Source: Verrucomicrobiales bacterium (lineage in GTDB: Bacteria > Verrucomicrobiota > Verrucomicrobiia > Limisphaerales > J093). Taken from it: a stretch of 32,057 nucleotides of DNA. Made by a program: the position numbers and the translations under genes. Of this stretch, positions 13,964-23,739 are shown piece by piece (positions within the stretch are counted from its first letter, which is position 1; each line of letters starts with the position of its first letter). The DNA lies in assembly GCA_015075445.1 (NCBI GenBank), contig JABTUJ010000055.1, positions 1 through 32,057 on the forward strand. Direction: 5' to 3'. The notes under the pieces were generated by a model. That model ran no database searches. It was not told the DNA's origin and saw only the letters and a list, made by a program, of their open reading frames with translations.

Positions 13964-16900
13964 ATGAAGCCGCACCCGTTGCACGACGCCAGGCACGAAG
14001 ATCCGCCGGTCCCAGGACCTGCCCACCAGACCTGCCAGACGAACCCCGCCACGCGCTCCGCCTGCGATGACCGCCAAACCAACGCCTCGTCTTCCTTCAA
14101 CGTATTCCACGTGGTCCGCGGTCCCCGACTCCCGCTCCTCCCTTCCCTTGCCTTCGCGGTTTGTCTGCTGATCTCACCGGTCGTCTTCCCCGCTGAGTCC
14201 GTGGTGATCACCTCGAATCTCACCATCTCCGAAACCGACACCACCTACGACGGCGCCGACCTCGTCATCAGCGGCGGGATTGCCGTCGCCATCAACGGCG
14301 CTCACAGCTTCAGTTCGTTGGCGTTGAACAACGGTGCCATCCTCACCCACTCCGCTTGCACCGTGACCGAAACCCACCGGCTCGATCTGACCGTGGCCAA
14401 CGCGGTGGTGGTGAGCGCGAACAGCAAGATCGACGTGAGCGGGAAGGGGTATGCGGCGGGCCGGACGGTGGGGAACACGACGGCGGGGGCCAGCGGCAGA
14501 AGCGGGGCAGTTATGGGCTGGGTGGGAGCCGCGAAGGGAGCGCCAACGCGGTCTATGGGGATTACGCCGATCCGGACGACTGGGGCAGCGGTGGGACGGA
14601 GAGTGCGGGGGGCGGTCGGGTGCGGGTGGTGGCGGGGAGTGTGGAGTTGAACGGGCAGTTGCTGGCCGACGGGCTCGTGGCGTGCGGGGGTGCGGGTTCT
14701 GGGGGCGGGGTGCTGTTGGAAGTGGGGATGCTGAGGGGGTCGGGGAGCATTCGGGCGGCGGGCGGGAGCAACGGGTGCGGGAACGGGGGTGGCGGCGGGG
14801 GGCGGATCGCGGTCTATGCGGGGGACTGGAGCGGATTCAACCTGGCCAACATCACGGCCCCGGGAGGCAGCAGCGACCCCCCCGGCGGAGCAGGCACGGT
14901 GTATCTCCACCAAGGGGCACTTCACACTCACGCCCGGTACACTGTCCCTGGCCAGTTCGCCGTCTTCCGCACCAACAACTACGTCTTTCCGCTGCCTCGC
15001 GTTTTCAACGACAATCTCGCCATCCACTTCAGCAAAGCGATCAACACCAATTCGTTGTCACCCGACAAGCTGGTGATTCAAGGACCCGTCGGTCCGGTCG
15101 TGTGCTCCGGCGTTTCGGAAATCGGCGACCGTCTCTACCGTTTCGCCTTCCCCCCTCAAACCGAGCAAGGCGCCTACCGCTTCACGCTGCTACCCACTTT
15201 GCTCGACATCGAGGGCTTCCCGTTGGACCAGGACTTGGACGGCATCCCCGGCGAACCGGAAGACGCCTTCAACTTCACCCTGGTCCTCGACACCATCCCG
15301 CCGCACATCACGCAACACGCGCCAGGAGGTGACGTGGCCGGCACGCTCTCGGAGGCGGACGTCTGGTTCAGCGAGGCGATTGACACCAACACCTTTACCA
15401 CCGGTGACCTCACCCTCCTCAACCCCGCGGACGGCGTGATCGCCGTCACTTCGATCCGGCCCGTCGGCCTGAACCGGCTCCGCTTCAGCTTCCCGCCACA
15501 AACGGGTGTCGGCCAGTACCGCGTGCGGGTCGGCGCGAACATCGCCGATCTCGCCGGCAACCAACTCGATCAGGACGGTGACGGCGCTCAGGGCGAAAAC
15601 CCCGGAGACCGTTACGATTTCATCATCAACCTGGTCCAGGTGGACCTCCAACTCACCGGCGTCACGCCAAGCGCCAACGAGTTTTGGGCCGGCGAGACGG
15701 CCACGGTTTCGTGGACCGGACGCAACGCCACCGGCGCCCCGTTGCTTGGGAATTGGCTGGATGCGGTCTATCTCTCGCCGGACCCGTTCTGGGGATTCAC
15801 CGACATCCGAGTGGCCACCATCCAACATACCGGCGGCCTGGGCGAGAACGAGGTGTACACGACCAACGCCACCTTCCAGATCCCCGGCGCAATGCCCGGC
15901 AACTACCACTTCGTCGTGCGCGCCGACATCGGCAATCAAACGCGCGAAACCGTCGAGTCCAACAACGCCGCCGCTTCCGAGCCCGTGGCCGTCAAGTTGC
16001 GCGAGTTGCTCGTTGGCGGGACGGCGTCCGGCACGCTGACCCCGACGGATCGCCTGCGCTACTTCACCGTGAGCGTGCTCCCCGGCGAGAGCCTGCGGCT
16101 GCGGCTCAAGGCCAACAGCGGCGTCAGTCACCTGCTCGTCAACCTCGGCTCGATCCCCACCCGGCAAGACAGCGATGCCCGGGGTGTTGAGCCAAAGGCG
16201 GAGCAATCGGTCACGCTGTCCGGCGTCCCCGCTGGCGGCACGTATTACGTGCTCCTGTCGGGCGAGCAGGTCGCGGGAACAACCGCGTTCGAGCTCGTCG
16301 CCGAGACGGCACCCTTGTTTGTGAACCGGATCACGCCCGACCGCTTCGTCGGTGGCGTCAGCCCGCGGTTCTGGGTGGAGCCGATGCAAATCCGCAGCGC
16401 CGGCGTGACCTTGCAGGGCTCGGGATTCGACCGGAACACCCGAGTCGAATTCGTCGGCGCCTCCCTCGGCGGGACGCAGACGCCCGACCAGATCGAGTTC
16501 CTCTCCCCCACCACGCTGCGGCTGAACATGCTGCTCAGCCGTTGGCCTTCGGACATATACAGCGTCCGGGTGACCAAGGGTGCGGCGGTTCGTGTGCTGA
16601 CCAACGCCTTCACCGTCCTTACTGACGGGGAGGCGAAGTTCGAGGCCACCGTGACTTCTTCGGGTCTCAGTCCAGGTGGAGGGCAGACCCTCTACATTCA
16701 TTATGCCAACATCGGCACCCGCCCGATGCCAGTCCCGCTGCTCAAGGTCACCGCCTACACGAACGCCGTCATCACGACCGACCGGCTCAACACGCGTCCG
16801 CAAGACATGAGAAATTCCAGCCTCTCAGGCGGGCGCAACCAGGGATCGGGCGCCAACGTCATTGGCGGCCACTCCTTTATGTTCCGCGTCGGTGTTCCGC

Positions 16901-19900
16901 TCCACACCGCCCAAGTGATGGCTGTCGGCAAGACCGCGTCTCCGGGCATTCTCCTGCCGGGCGAACGCGGCGTGGTTCCGGTCTACTTCGGAGGGCTACT
17001 GAAGGATCAGGGCGAGCAAGCTGTGCACTTCAGCCTCGGCAGCCTCACCGCCGACGACACCACCATCATTGACTGCGGCTCGCCGGCACCGGGCATTCCC
17101 AGCGAGCTCCACTTCCCGCGACATGGCCGGAAGATCCCCCTGACCATGATTGACCCCGCCACGGGTTGCCCCGAGACCCCCTTCACGCCGAACTGGACCC
17201 AGATGGCAACCAATTCCCTTCCCGAGACCGTGGATCCCGCCGGTTGGGCGGCCGTCTGGCGCAACCTGCAGCAAAGCAGCGGCCCGCTCTGGGCCGACTA
17301 CGTGCTCATGCTGGGCGACAACATGAATCACCTCGCCCGGATCAACCAGAGCACCAACGACCCCGGCGCGCTGTTCAACTTCGAACTCCTGCAAGCCACG
17401 GCCGCCCTGAACCCAGTGCGCACGCTCGCCTCCGCCGTGGACGCCACCGCGCCCGGTCCCGGCTTCCCGCTCGTCTTCCGTCGGACCTTCGCCCAGCCCA
17501 TCCTCTCCCGCTACAAGCCCGGGCCGCTGGGGCGCGGCTGGACCCACAACTGGGACATCCGCATCCGCTACCTCGACACCTTCCAAGGCGTCGTCGTCCA
17601 GGGACCCTCAGGCAGCGAACGCTTCTTCGGGCGCTACAACGACGGCGTCTACACCGCCACCGGCGGCGACAACGCCCGCCTCATCGTCACCAACCAGACC
17701 TTCCGGCTCATCGAGGCCGACCAGACCACCTGGGTCTTCGCCACCAACCAGTTCTCGGCCCTCCTCCGGTACGTCGAAGACCCCAACGGCAATCGCATCA
17801 CCTGCGGTTACGCCGGCACGCAACTGAGGACGCTCACCCACTCGAGCGGCCGGGAACTGAAGCTCGTTTACACGGGCGCGCTCCTCACCAGCGTCACCGA
17901 CCCCCTCGGCCCCGACGCCGACGACGACCGCGTGACCACCTACGAATACGATGGCTCGGGTGAGCACCTCGTCCGCGTCACCGCGCCCGGCGACCGCGTC
18001 ACGACCTACACCTACGACGCTGGCGACATCCCCCAGCGCCGTCATGCCCTCACCCGCGTCACCCATCCTGATCTCACCGCAGACACCTTCGCCTACGACG
18101 ATCAAGGCCGCCTCGTGGCAACCTCACAGAACTGTTGTCCAGGCACCCAGATGGTGACCTACACCTACGACTCGGCCGGCACCGTGACCGTCACCGACGC
18201 CACCGGGCGCCAGACCCGACTCCTCTACGGCCTCGGCGGCCAACTCGCCCAGGTACAGGACGGCGAGGGTCGCATCGTGAACTTCGCCTACGACAGCGTC
18301 TCCCGGCTCACCGAACTCCTCGGCCCTGGCGGCGAACGGTACCGGTATGCCTACGATGCCCTGGGCAACCTCTCCGCCATCGAGGATCCCCTGCGCCACA
18401 CCAACACCTTCGCTTACCACCCGGACTTCAACCGGCTCGCCCGGGTCGTGGACGCCCGGGGCAACGGGATGCGCTACAGCTACGACGCCCGCGGCAATCT
18501 GACCGCCATCGCCTACGCCGACGACTCCCGCGAAGGTTTCACCTACGACGCCCGGGGCAACGTCATCACCTCAACGAACCGCCGCGGTGGCGTCATCGCC
18601 TACACATACAACGCCTCCGGCCAGCTCACCGCGAAGGACTACTCGACCACGCCCGGCGTGCCCGACTTCACCTACGAATACGACCCCGCCGGTAACCTCA
18701 CCAGCGCCACGTACCTCGACCCCCTCAACTCTCAACCCTCAACCCTCAACCTCTCCTACTCCCCCACCACCGATCGCCTCACCCGGATCGAGTACCCGGA
18801 CGGCAAGTTCTTCGATTTTGAGTACGACGCCGTCGGGCGCCGCACCCGCCGCACCGACCAGGACGGAAACGTCACCGCCTACCTGTATGATGCCCTGGGG
18901 CGGCTCCAACGGATGACCAACCAGACCGAACAACTGCTGGTCGAGTACGCCTACGACGCCGCGGGGCGTCTGGACCGCAAGACCCTGGGCAACGGCGTCT
19001 TCACCACCTACCAGTACAACGCCGCTGGCCAGGTCACCGCCCTCGTCAACCACAAGCCCGACGCGACCCTACTCTCGAGCTACGAGTACACCTACGACGC
19101 CTCCGGTCGCCGCGACTCGATGACCGTGGCGCTGGGCTACGAGTTCCCTCGCCTCCCTGCGGGAGAGGACCGGGGAGAGGGGGTCACGGGCACGTTCACC
19201 TACACCTACGACCCGCTCGGCCAGTTGACAGGCGTCACCCATCCGACTGGCCGCGTGGTCACCTACACCTATGACGCCGCCGGCAACCGCATCCGCGTGA
19301 CCGACAACGGCGAAGTCACGCCCTACGCCGCCAACCCGCTCAACCAGTACACGACCGTTGGGGCCGATACGTTCCTCTACGACGCCGATGGCAACCTCAC
19401 CAACCAGCTCTCCACCCTCGACCCTCAACTCTCAACCACCTACACGTACGACATCGAGAACCGCCTGATCGGCGTGGCCACGCCCGCCGACAGCTGGGCC
19501 TACGGCTACGATGCCTTCGGCAATCGGATCGCAAGCGCGCACAACGGCCAGACCACCCGCTACGTGATTGACCCGACAGGTCTCGGCAACGTGGCCGCCG
19601 AATATGACGGCGGCGGCAGCCTCATCGCTCGGTACGAACACGGTTTCGGGTTGCTCGCGGGCACTGACGCAGCGGGCGACCCGGCCTTCTACACCTTCTC
19701 CGCTATCGGGCACACCAGCGAACTGACCGACCTCGACGGTGCGGTGGACAACGCCTACGCCTACGACCCGTTCGGCCTCTCGCTCGCACAGACGGAGACG
19801 ATTCCGAACGCGTTCGAGTTTGTGGGCGAGTTCGGCGTGATAAATGAGACGAATGGACTGGAATTCATGAGAGCGAGGTACTATGTCCCGGTTCTAGGCA

Positions 19901-20223
19901 GATACATGCAGCCCGATCCGATCGGTATAGTTGGAGGTACCGCCCTCTACTCCTACGTAGCCAACCGTCCCAGCACGCGCATCGACGCCTCCGGATTGAG
20001 CGACGACGGTAGCGCCCGAGTTTACTGGGGACCATCCCGACCGGACGCCGATGGCTTCGACGGCTGCACCGGCGCTCCGGATAGGATCGGAGACGTGAAT
20101 GTGGGGCTCAGAGGGGGTCCGTGCCACAAGCACGACGAGTGCTACGGCAATCCCGGCGGGCGCTCCCGTGCCGCATGTGACGTGAGGCTGCTGTTCGACA
20201 TCTACGGAGTCCACAGCTCCTGA
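13964..20223 (+). CDS. Giant secreted RHS/YD-repeat protein (polymorphic-toxin type), one frameshift near 14504
   Basis: The first frame (ATG 13964; possible GTG 14111) gives a basic stretch and signal peptide-like LPLLPSLAFAVCLLISPVVFP, then a beta-rich start. At a G4 run (14504-14507) the frame must shift by one base to continue as GSYGLGGSREGSANAVYGDYADPDDWG and run 5.7 kb to TGA 20223. Combined length is about 2085 aa. Order: Gly-rich region (to ~14850), Ig-like/Big repeats (15000-15630), CARDB-like domain (15640-16000), a PPC-like region, a DUF6531-like start of the RHS cage (GFPLVFRRTF, ~17460), many YD repeats (17900-19780), and the RHS core end YDPFGL...RARYYVPVLGRYMQPDPIG (~19870-19930). 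A variable tip follows. RHS shells enclose a C-terminal toxin. The frameshift may be real or an assembly error. Confidence 0.88.
18724..18751 (+). repeat. CTCAACC heptad repeat inside the RHS gene, copy 1
   Basis: Four heptads (ctcaact, ctcaacc, ctcaacc, ctcaacc) are translated in frame as LNSQPSTLNL between two YD repeats. Confidence 0.8.
19146..19183 (+). repeat. CCCTCnCC...GGGAGAGG-type inverted repeat inside the RHS gene
   Basis: ccctcgcctccctgcgggagaggaccggggagaggg reads in frame as PRLPAGEDRGEG between YD repeats. It resembles a dispersed intergenic repeat family known to encode SPLPRGEG-like peptides. Confidence 0.6.
19410..19437 (+). repeat. CTCAACC heptad repeat inside the RHS gene, copy 2
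   Basis: Heptads ctccacc, ctcgacc, ctcaact and ctcaacc are translated as LSTLDPQLST. The same family as 18724-18751, in the same orientation and reading phase. Confidence 0.75.
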
Positions 20224-20257
20224 CATGGTATAACGAGAAAGTGTCCGCTGTTTTGCC

Positions 20258-22537
20258 TCAAGCGTCTCGAATGGTGTACCAGAGGCGCAACTGGGAGCCC
20301 GGAAAACAAGTGTCGGTTCGATTGAGTTCGTTGCATAGCGCCGCGATCGCCCGGGTGCGATGAGGCGAACTTTGTGGCGCCAGGGTCACTCGCAGTTCCG
20401 TTTGGGTGACGTCCAGATCCGCCGCACTGGCCAAGGCCGACTGGATCAGAGTGCGACCTTCGTGACCCACTCTCCGGTAGTGCGGCGCCACCAGCCGCAG
20501 TAGGTCGCTCTCGGCCTGATAGGCCACGATCTTGATGACATTGGTCAGATGCTTTCGCTCCAGAGCCAGCTTCACCACCGGCTCCTGACTCAAGCTTTGG
20601 ATGGGCACGCGCCGGGGCACGGCGGCGCGACGTTTCTCCAGTTGCTCGACACGCTGCAAGGCCATGTAGATTTTCCGGCCCAGCTTGCCCTGTGCGATCT
20701 TGAACCCGCGCATGGTGCGGCGCTGCTGTTCGAGATTGGCGAAGGCCTCCAAGCCGTATTCGGCCTGGAGCCGATCCAGTTGGGCGTGGGCCTGGCGCAA
20801 CTGAGCGTCAACGGCCGCCCAGGCTGGGTTGGGCACTTCGCGGTCAGGATCATCGGGCACCGCGGCATATTCGACCAGCGCGTCCAACGCGTATTCCTGG
20901 CTTAAATACTTCAGGAAGTATTCTTGGCGCCAGCGATCAAACATGCGGTAGGCCACTTGGGCGGCGGCCAGATCTCGCCGCGAGGTCAGGATGGGAGTCT
21001 GGTGTCCGTTCTCCATCCGGCGGGTCACCTGCCGCAAACGCAACTTGCCTTTGAGTAAGCGGACCTCTTGATCGGCCAGAACGTAAGTGAGGGTCCAACC
21101 ATCCATCCGGGTCCGACAGGCCCGGAAACGGCTCCGTGGGATGTGGGGGTGGCGTCCTTTGCGGTAGGTCAACACATCAAAGCCGGCGGCGAGGATCTGG
21201 GCAAAGAGCTTGGGACTATAGCCGCCACGATCGAAGACGACCGTGACCCGCCGCTGGCCCAGCAGGGTGCGAATCTGTGTCAGTATCCCCGGCAGCATCT
21301 TGACCAGGCCAGCGTTGGCCTCCGCTGTGACCACAAAGAGCGGGTCCCCGGCCGTGTCGTTGACCCAGTAATCCGAAGTGGCGGGCAAAGAGATCCGCAG
21401 GCGAGTCACATGCGTCTTGGGCAGGCGATGCTGGCCGTGGTAGACCCGCACGTGGCCGTCAACGTAGAGGAAGCCCAGCGCGGCGCCGCGTAGGGCAACC
21501 CGTTGCTCGGCCAGAGTTCGACCAAAATCTGCGGCACGACCCACCGCCGCCAAGCTGGCCAATTTGCGCCGCAGCGTCTTGACTTCGGGCGCCCGATCCA
21601 AGCCCAGGACGCGCCCCAAATCTTGCGGCGAGTGTTCCTTGAGGCCCTCCGGACGTCTGATCCGCCACAACGCCATGAGCAGCAATGTCAGCACGCTGGT
21701 GCGCAATCCGTAGAAAGCGGGTCCGAGTGTGCCATAGACCTTTTGAGCACACTCGAAGACGCCACTGGCCACCAGCACCGGCAAGGCCAGGAGCACGCCC
21801 GCGCGCGGCACGGCCGTGGCCGAGCCGAACAACGGAGCGGCGTCCTCCAGCAATCCCAAACTGGCGAGCAACCGATCCGTCCAACGGTGGCTCGGGTCGG
21901 TGTCGAAGGTGCTCGGAAGCGGAGTCGATCCGACGGGCGCAGAAAAAGCGGACAGGTTTGGGTTCTCCCCAGACGCAGGTGAACGGGGCGAGGCCGCCGT
22001 CTGCACCGGCGGTGGTTTGGCGGGCGTTGCGCTCGCCACCTCCAGGGGCAGTTGCGCCTGCGCCACTGGTGCAGCCGTCCAGCCCAACCGCCGCAGGGTT
22101 TTGCGAACGGCGGTCACACTAATGCCCAACTGCCGCGCGATCTCATGATGCGAGCAGCCCTGAGCCTTGAGGTGCTGGATGCGGCTTCGTCGGGAGGCGG
22201 CCAGACGAGCCAAGCCGCGTGGACAACCGTTGGGACGGCCCAGTGCAGCCAAGCCGCCCTCTGCAAAGCGTTGTTGATACCGCCGCAGCGTCCGAGCCAA
22301 GTAACCGAAGGCTGTGGCCACGTCGTTCTGATCAGCCCAACCTAAGTCGACCAGGCTCACCATGGCGTGGGCTTCGGACATGCGGTCCCCCACCGCATAC
22401 TGAGCGATGGGCATCCCGGACACGAGCACCACACACCGATTGTCTCGAGTAAGGACGAGACAGCGTCCATTGATGACACGAGTGCCCTCTGGGATTCGGA
22501 CCTCTGGGAAGAGATCGTCGCCAGGTGTGTTGGCCAT
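20258..22537 (-). CDS. Large helix-turn-helix/DDE transposase
   Basis: This 759-aa protein begins MANTPGDDLFPEVRIPEGTR. Residues ~70-150 contain two helix-turn-helix-like segments (YQQRFAEGGLAALGRPNG and GCSHHEIARQLGISVTAVRKTLRRLGW). A proline/serine linker follows (~155-215). The IS4-like catalytic part shows D in GFLYVDGHVRVYHG, D in VTVVFDRGGYSPKLF, and E in FDRWRQEYFLKYL. The C-terminal ~200 aa are helical (LRQAHAQLDRLQAEYGLEAF). I recognise the general type of large putative transposase with an N-terminal HTH but not a named IS family. The frame is intact, so it may be active. The linker codons for GENPNLSAF coincide with the dispersed repeat found at the element's right end. Confidence 0.8.
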   Translation of the reverse strand: MANTPGDDLFPEVRIPEGTRVINGRCLVLTRDNRCVVLVSGMPIAQYAVGDRMSEAHAMVSLVDLGWADQNDVATAFGYLARTLRRYQQRFAEGGLAALGRPNGCPRGLARLAASRRSRIQHLKAQGCSHHEIARQLGISVTAVRKTLRRLGWTAAPVAQAQLPLEVASATPAKPPPVQTAASPRSPASGENPNLSAFSAPVGSTPLPSTFDTDPSHRWTDRLLASLGLLEDAAPLFGSATAVPRAGVLLALPVLVASGVFECAQKVYGTLGPAFYGLRTSVLTLLLMALWRIRRPEGLKEHSPQDLGRVLGLDRAPEVKTLRRKLASLAAVGRAADFGRTLAEQRVALRGAALGFLYVDGHVRVYHGQHRLPKTHVTRLRISLPATSDYWVNDTAGDPLFVVTAEANAGLVKMLPGILTQIRTLLGQRRVTVVFDRGGYSPKLFAQILAAGFDVLTYRKGRHPHIPRSRFRACRTRMDGWTLTYVLADQEVRLLKGKLRLRQVTRRMENGHQTPILTSRRDLAAAQVAYRMFDRWRQEYFLKYLSQEYALDALVEYAAVPDDPDREVPNPAWAAVDAQLRQAHAQLDRLQAEYGLEAFANLEQQRRTMRGFKIAQGKLGRKIYMALQRVEQLEKRRAAVPRRVPIQSLSQEPVVKLALERKHLTNVIKIVAYQAESDLLRLVAPHYRRVGHEGRTLIQSALASAADLDVTQTELRVTLAPQSSPHRTRAIAALCNELNRTDTCFPGSQLRLWYTIRDA
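21942..21970. repeat. AAAGCGGACAGGTTTGGGTT repeat inside the transposase gene
   Basis: Matches 22562-22590 and 22784-22810 almost base for base. It lies in the linker region of the transposase and is read in frame on the minus strand. Confidence 0.85.
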
Positions 22538-22561
22538 ACCAGGCGATACTACCCAGCGGCC

Positions 22562-22670
22562 GAGAAAGCGGACAGGTTTGGGTTCTCCCCCCCTCGCGCC
22601 TCAGATCGCGACAAATGCGCGGAAATCCGCTAAAACGACGGATGCCATCTCAGGAGTTCTCGCGTCCTGA
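22562..22670. repeat. Direct repeat unit 1 (about 105 bp)
   Basis: It starts with the AAAGCGGACAGG core, then a C-tract, 'cctcagatc', 'gcggaaat' and 'tcaggagttct'. It is collinear with unit 2 at 22784-22896 at roughly three-quarters identity by eye. Confidence 0.75.
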
Positions 22671-22752
22671 AGTCCACAGGGACGTCATTGATCACGGCAA
22701 GGACTTCTACATTGCCATTCGGCGAGATAGCATATATCCCTTCCGATTATGA
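22642..22752 (+). CDS. Short unrecognised ORF between the two direct repeats
   Basis: ATG 22642 gives 36 aa beginning MPSQEFSRPEVHRDVIDHGK and ending IRRDSIYPFRL. Composition looks more protein-like than its surroundings and the DNA is less GC-rich than the flanks, but there is no visible Shine-Dalgarno and no family match I know. It could be the tail of a gene cut by the IS, or chance. Confidence 0.2.
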   Translation: MPSQEFSRPEVHRDVIDHGKDFYIAIRRDSIYPFRL

Positions 22753-22783
22753 CTCGTCTTACGCTTACTCATAGGACCATTCC

Positions 22784-22896
22784 AAGAAAGCGGACAGGTT
22801 TGGGTTCCCCCCCCCCTTGCACCTCAGATCATGAAAAACGCCCGGAAATTGCGCAACCGCGGCAATACCATGTCAGGAGTTCTGGAGTCCGTGTCG
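22784..22896. repeat. Direct repeat unit 2, at the cut 3' end of the integrase
   Basis: Same order of words as unit 1. The stop codon of the truncated integrase (22873-22875) lies within this unit. Confidence 0.75.
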
Positions 22897-23622
22897 CGGC
22901 AATCCCCGGAGGATTTCCGCGGCATCGTCGCTGAAGCGCAGGACCGCGACGTTCCGCGTCTTCCGGCGGAAGAAGCGGATCGTGCGGTTGTCCCAGTCAA
23001 TGTTCGCCCCCGTCAGGGCGGCGATGTCCGACTGGGCTGCGCCCAGATGCCACGCGAGCGCGTAGAACGCGCGCCGTTCGGGGTTCGTCTCCGCCTGCAG
23101 GATGGCCTGGTGTTCGCGCAGTGTGATGGCGCGCTTGCCCTTGAACTGGACCTTGGGCCATTGCCTCCTGGGGAGGACGGGCACCGGCAGCCAGCCCAGA
23201 TCCAGGCAGAAGTTGTGGAGTTTGCGCAGGTGAACGTGGGTCGAGACGGTGCCGACTTTGAGCACCTCGAGAAACTGCTCGGCGTGCGTCTCGATGATGA
23301 CCGTGTTGCGGATCAGCTCCAGGGCCCGCTCCTTGGCGGCGCGTTCCCAGCGCAGCCGGGTGACCCCGTGTTTGGTCTCGATCAGCGCCCGGAGCGCGTC
23401 CTGCCAGGTTCGGATCCGGATCCCGGGGTCGCTGGCGGACAGGTAGGCCTTGCCGATCTCGCGGCTGAGCGCCGGCTGCACCAGCGCGAGGTTCCGGGCC
23501 TCAACGATCTGCCGGGCGGCCGTGCGGTCGCCGGTGTTCAGGCTGGTGTAGCGCCGGGTCTGGTTGTCGAAGCAGTAGTAGATGCGTCCGCGACGCCGGA
23601 AGAGGCGGTATCGGCTTTTCAT
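22873..23622 (-). pseudogene. Tyrosine recombinase/phage integrase, C-terminally truncated
   Basis: From ATG 23622 the protein begins MKSRYRLFRRRGRIYYCFDN and is about 249 aa. The N-terminal arm and core-binding region (about 1-150) include RTWQDALRALIETKHGVTR. The catalytic domain starts with KRAITLREHQAIL and FYALAWHLGAAQSDIAALTGANIDW, then FFRRKTRNVAVLRF. It ends at RGLPRHGLQNS, before the expected HxLRH box and catalytic tyrosine. The position of the first catalytic arginine reads GAAQSD instead of G-x-R-x-S/T-E. It is inactive as it stands. The truncation coincides with direct repeat unit 2. Confidence 0.75.
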
Positions 23623-23658
23623 ACAGCGGGCCACTGTATGCGGGTGCGATTCCCGTGC

Positions 23659-23739
23659 GTTAGCCAGTACTGGGGCAGCAGGCCCAAGCATTGGTTCAGT
23701 ACTGGCGAGTACCGGTTTTGTTAGCCAAAACGTTAGCCA
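23659..23739. repeat. GTTAGCCA and CAGTACTGG direct repeats upstream of the integrase
   Basis: GTTAGCCA occurs at 23659-23666, 23720-23727 and 23732-23739. CAGTACTGG occurs at 23665-23673 and 23697-23705. Clustered repeats just upstream of an integrase could be arm-type binding sites or part of an attachment region. That role is inference. Confidence 0.35.

Larger units (their letters stand above)
20242..22574 (-). mobile_element. Insertion sequence with a 759-aa DDE transposase (boundaries approximate)
   Basis: The inward ends start with the same octamer: TGTCCGCTGTTTTGCC on the left (20242) and, as reverse complement, TGTCCGCTTTCTCGGC on the right (22574), with scattered further matches. 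Between them lies a single transposase gene. No target duplication is obvious, partly because the right end is embedded in a dispersed repeat that recurs at 22784 and inside the transposase gene. Boundaries may be off by several tens of bases. Confidence 0.6.

Noticed and set aside
15190..16803. 537-codon ORF on the minus strand opposite the RHS gene
   Set aside because: It is a shadow frame: the plus frame carries clear domains, while this one has no motif and biased composition.
18724..18751. Telomere-like or CRISPR repeat
   Set aside because: Only four heptads with no spacers; it is translated as part of the RHS protein.
20224..20257. Immunity gene directly after the RHS toxin
   Set aside because: The interval is too short and runs into the IS; no ORF is present.
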